Part shown: positions 34,895-36,469 of the stretch, one piece after another
Layout of the letters: every line of letters begins with the position of its first letter
Position numbering within the stretch: the stretch's first letter is position 1
Origin: Verrucomicrobiota bacterium
GTDB taxonomy: Bacteria > Verrucomicrobiota > Verrucomicrobiia > Opitutales > UBA953
Assembly: GCA_016871415.1 (NCBI GenBank)
Contig: VHDL01000018.1
Coordinates: 1 to 36,469 of the forward strand
Reading direction: 5' to 3'
Length of the DNA stretch: 36,469 nucleotides
Position numbers and translations under genes: made by a program
Notes under the pieces: model-generated
Told to the model about the DNA's origin: nothing
Seen by the model: only the letters and a program-made list of their open reading frames with translations
Database searches by the model: none

Positions 34895-35899
34895 ATGCGC
34901 CCCACCCTTGCCTTGCTGCTCACCCTGCTCTGCGCACCGCTGGCCACCCAGGCGCAGCCGACGCCGAAATCCGACACCGTCCGCGACCGTCTATGGGTCT
35001 TCGCTCCCCCTGCCGATGGCCCACGGTTGTATTATGAGAGCGCCGGTTACCGAGGAGGATCACGCATGACGCCCGTGGAAGGCGCCTTCTGGCTGGGCGT
35101 TCCCAATCTGCTCTTCATTACTCAGGATTGGAATCGGCCGCCCGCCATGTGGACAGAGAAGTCATGGAAGGCCAAGACCACCAAGGAGCAGTATGCCATC
35201 TCCTTCGAGCCGCTGAAACGCGTCCAATGGGCCGCCGTCGGCTCCAGCGGACGCGGCGGCCTCAAGGAAGTGCCCGACATCATCACCTTGGCCAAGAGCT
35301 ATCCCAACTTCACGGGCATCTACCTGGACGACTTCGTCAAGGACCCCGTCAAACAACCCGATGGCCGCAAAGTCGGCAAACCCGCCATGACCGAGGCCGA
35401 ACTCAAATCCATGCGCGAGCAACTTGGCCAAGTTGGCCGCCCGATGGAAGTTTGGACCACCATTTACAGCCGCGAGTTTGATCCGAAGAACGCCGATTAC
35501 CATGACTGCGAACCGCCACTCGTCGAATCGCTGAAGCACTTCGACGTGCTCGTGTTCTGGACATGGAAGAGCGAGGAACTGAAGGACCTCGAAAAGAATC
35601 TGGCACTGCTGGAGGCCATGAAGCCGAAATCATGCCGCATCGCTCTGGGCATTTATCTCTGGGACTACACCGGAATTGATCCGGCCAAGAAGAAAGCCGA
35701 TCCCACTTACAAGTGGGGCAAGCCGGTCCCTCTCGATTTGATGGAGCACCAATGCGGCCTCGGCTTGAAGTGGCTCAAGGAAGGCCGTGTCTCCGACCTC
35801 GTCATCCTCGGGCTCGCCGGGATCGACCAAGGCATCCCCAGCGCCCCGTGGATGCGCGACTGGATCAGGAAGCACGGGGACGAGCGAATCTCCCGATGA
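34895..35899 (+). CDS. secreted protein of unknown family (paralogue 1)
   Basis: This 334-residue protein has a signal peptide (MRPTLALLLTLLCAPLATQA, 1-20). No named domain was recognised. The body has alternating strand and helix stretches, with a YLDDFVKDP segment following a conserved AVGSSGRGGL region, and 'IALGIYLWDYTGI' and 'SDLVILGLAGIDQGIPSAPW'. Paired acidic residues after a strand, as in YLDD, occur at barrel-type glycosidase sites, so a TIM-barrel carbohydrate enzyme is possible but unproven. ATG 34895 is the only start giving the signal peptide. The next gene overlaps its end and encodes a close paralogue; the LysR gene is divergent upstream. Confidence 0.72.
   Translation: MRPTLALLLTLLCAPLATQAQPTPKSDTVRDRLWVFAPPADGPRLYYESAGYRGGSRMTPVEGAFWLGVPNLLFITQDWNRPPAMWTEKSWKAKTTKEQYAISFEPLKRVQWAAVGSSGRGGLKEVPDIITLAKSYPNFTGIYLDDFVKDPVKQPDGRKVGKPAMTEAELKSMREQLGQVGRPMEVWTTIYSREFDPKNADYHDCEPPLVESLKHFDVLVFWTWKSEELKDLEKNLALLEAMKPKSCRIALGIYLWDYTGIDPAKKKADPTYKWGKPVPLDLMEHQCGLGLKWLKEGRVSDLVILGLAGIDQGIPSAPWMRDWIRKHGDERISR
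35330..35456 (+). repeat. 127-nt exact direct repeat, first copy
   Basis: This stretch of paralogue 1 is identical, base for base, to 36343-36469. It codes the segment from DDFVKDP to about PMEVW. Just to the left the two genes differ at many positions, including the base immediately before (C at 35329, T at 36342). Confidence 0.97.
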
Positions 35900-35907
35900 A
35901 CCAACCG

Positions 35908-36469
35908 ATGCGCCCCACCCTTGCCCTGCTGCTCACCCTGCTCTGCGCGCCGCTAGCCACCCAGGCGCAGTCGACGCCGAAATCAGACACCGTCCGTGAC
36001 CGTCTCTGGCTGTTCGCCTGCCCGCCGGGCGGCGACGCAGAATACCTGGAGAACGCCGGGTATCGCGGGGGCTCACGTATGACGCCCGTGGAGGGAGCCC
36101 ATTGGCTGGACATCCCTAATCTGGTCTTCGTCACGCAGGATCATACCCGACCCAGTCTGCGGTGGGCGGAAATCAAATGGAAGGCGAAGACGACGATGGA
36201 CCAATGGGCGATCTCTTTCGAGTCGCTGAAGAAGGTCAGCTGGTCCGCGGTCGGTTCCAGCGGCAGCGGCGGCCTCAAGACGCTGCCCGACATCGTCTCG
36301 ATGGCGAAGACCTATCCGCACGTGACGAGCGTGTACCTCGATGACTTCGTCAAGGACCCCGTCAAACAACCCGATGGCCGCAAAGTCGGCAAACCCGCCA
36401 TGACCGAGGCCGAACTCAAATCCATGCGCGAGCAACTTGGCCAAGTTGGCCGCCCGATGGAAGTTTGGA
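35908..36469 (+). CDS. secreted protein of unknown family (paralogue 2), cut by the window end
   Basis: The start ATG 35908 gives MRPTLALLLTLLCAPLATQAQ, nearly identical to paralogue 1; ATG 35896 (MNQP...) overlaps the stop of the upstream gene and is the alternative. The visible 187 codons follow paralogue 1 with moderate divergence and then become base-for-base identical for 127 nt to the end of the window (36343-36469 against 35330-35456). The pair is therefore a tandem duplication. The gene continues beyond the window. Confidence 0.8.
   Translation, partial: MRPTLALLLTLLCAPLATQAQSTPKSDTVRDRLWLFACPPGGDAEYLENAGYRGGSRMTPVEGAHWLDIPNLVFVTQDHTRPSLRWAEIKWKAKTTMDQWAISFESLKKVSWSAVGSSGSGGLKTLPDIVSMAKTYPHVTSVYLDDFVKDPVKQPDGRKVGKPAMTEAELKSMREQLGQVGRPMEVW
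36343..36469 (+). repeat. 127-nt exact direct repeat, second copy, at the window end
   Basis: This is identical to 35330-35456 and ends at the last base of the window. The length of exactly 127 nt matches a common de Bruijn graph k-mer size, so the window end is probably where an assembler could not resolve the repeat. How far the identity really extends is unknown. Confidence 0.97.

Overview
The window is a GC-rich stretch with long, densely packed genes and no RNA genes. Its gene content points to a Verrucomicrobiota member, probably of the Opitutae side. The evidence is a planctomycete/verrucomicrobial PSD1-type cytochrome (DUF1549/DUF1553) next to a DUF1501 protein, Tat-exported and secreted carbohydrate-related proteins, tandem DUF4139 genes, a formylglycine sulfatase, two cupin-type AraC regulators and several GTG starts. 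The assignment is inferred from gene content, not from a marker gene. The right edge looks like a true assembly contig end: the last 127 bases repeat exactly inside the preceding gene.

Layout. (1) 1-8279: the tail of a probable carbohydrate-active protein, then a likely operon of a GntR/FCD regulator behind a perfect 16-bp palindrome, a secreted beta-helix protein, a PSD1 cytochrome broken by a one-base frameshift near 3477, its DUF1501 partner and a LamG-like secreted protein. (2) 8280-8455: heptanucleotide repeats and REP-like hairpins. (3) 8456-11256, minus strand: two tandem DUF4139 paralogues. (4) 11439-27822: an AraC regulator diverging from a long catabolic series. That series holds a xylose-isomerase-fold isomerase, a class I aldolase, GlcD- and GlcF-like oxidase subunits, a Gfo/Idh/MocA oxidoreductase and a PfkB kinase. 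After a 430-nt repeat-rich spacer come a second Gfo/Idh/MocA protein, a LmbE/PIG-L deacetylase, a Tat-exported DMFase-beta-like protein, a second AraC, an MFS transporter, a NagB-like protein with an altered active-site motif, and an FAD-dependent lipoprotein. (5) 27835-30736: a FurA-type regulator overlapping a katG that encodes an exported catalase-peroxidase, closed by a strong terminator. (6) 30832-33843: a sialidase-fold (Asp-box) secreted protein and a sulfatase, separated by a terminator nearly identical to the one after katG. (7) 33821-36469: a convergent LysR gene, then two tandem paralogues of an unrecognised secreted family, the second cut by the window end.

Together the genes describe a bacterium that trims polysaccharide or glycan outside the cytoplasm (beta-helix, sialidase-like and sulfatase proteins, LamG and discoidin-like domains) and catabolises the released sugars inside. 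The 12461-19302 block fits aldose -> ketose (isomerase) -> ketose-1-phosphate (PfkB kinase) -> DHAP plus a small aldehyde (class I aldolase), with the aldehyde oxidised to a 2-hydroxy acid and then by the GlcD/GlcF pair. The sugar itself cannot be read from sequence. The most unusual features are (a) the same degenerate 7-nt tandem repeat directly before two start codons in the sugar block, with a third, unrelated 7-nt repeat elsewhere; (b) a family of extragenic hairpins bracketed by GTAGGG/CCCTAC; (c) substituted key residues in the isomerase, the NagB-like protein, the sialidase-like protein and the FAD protein.
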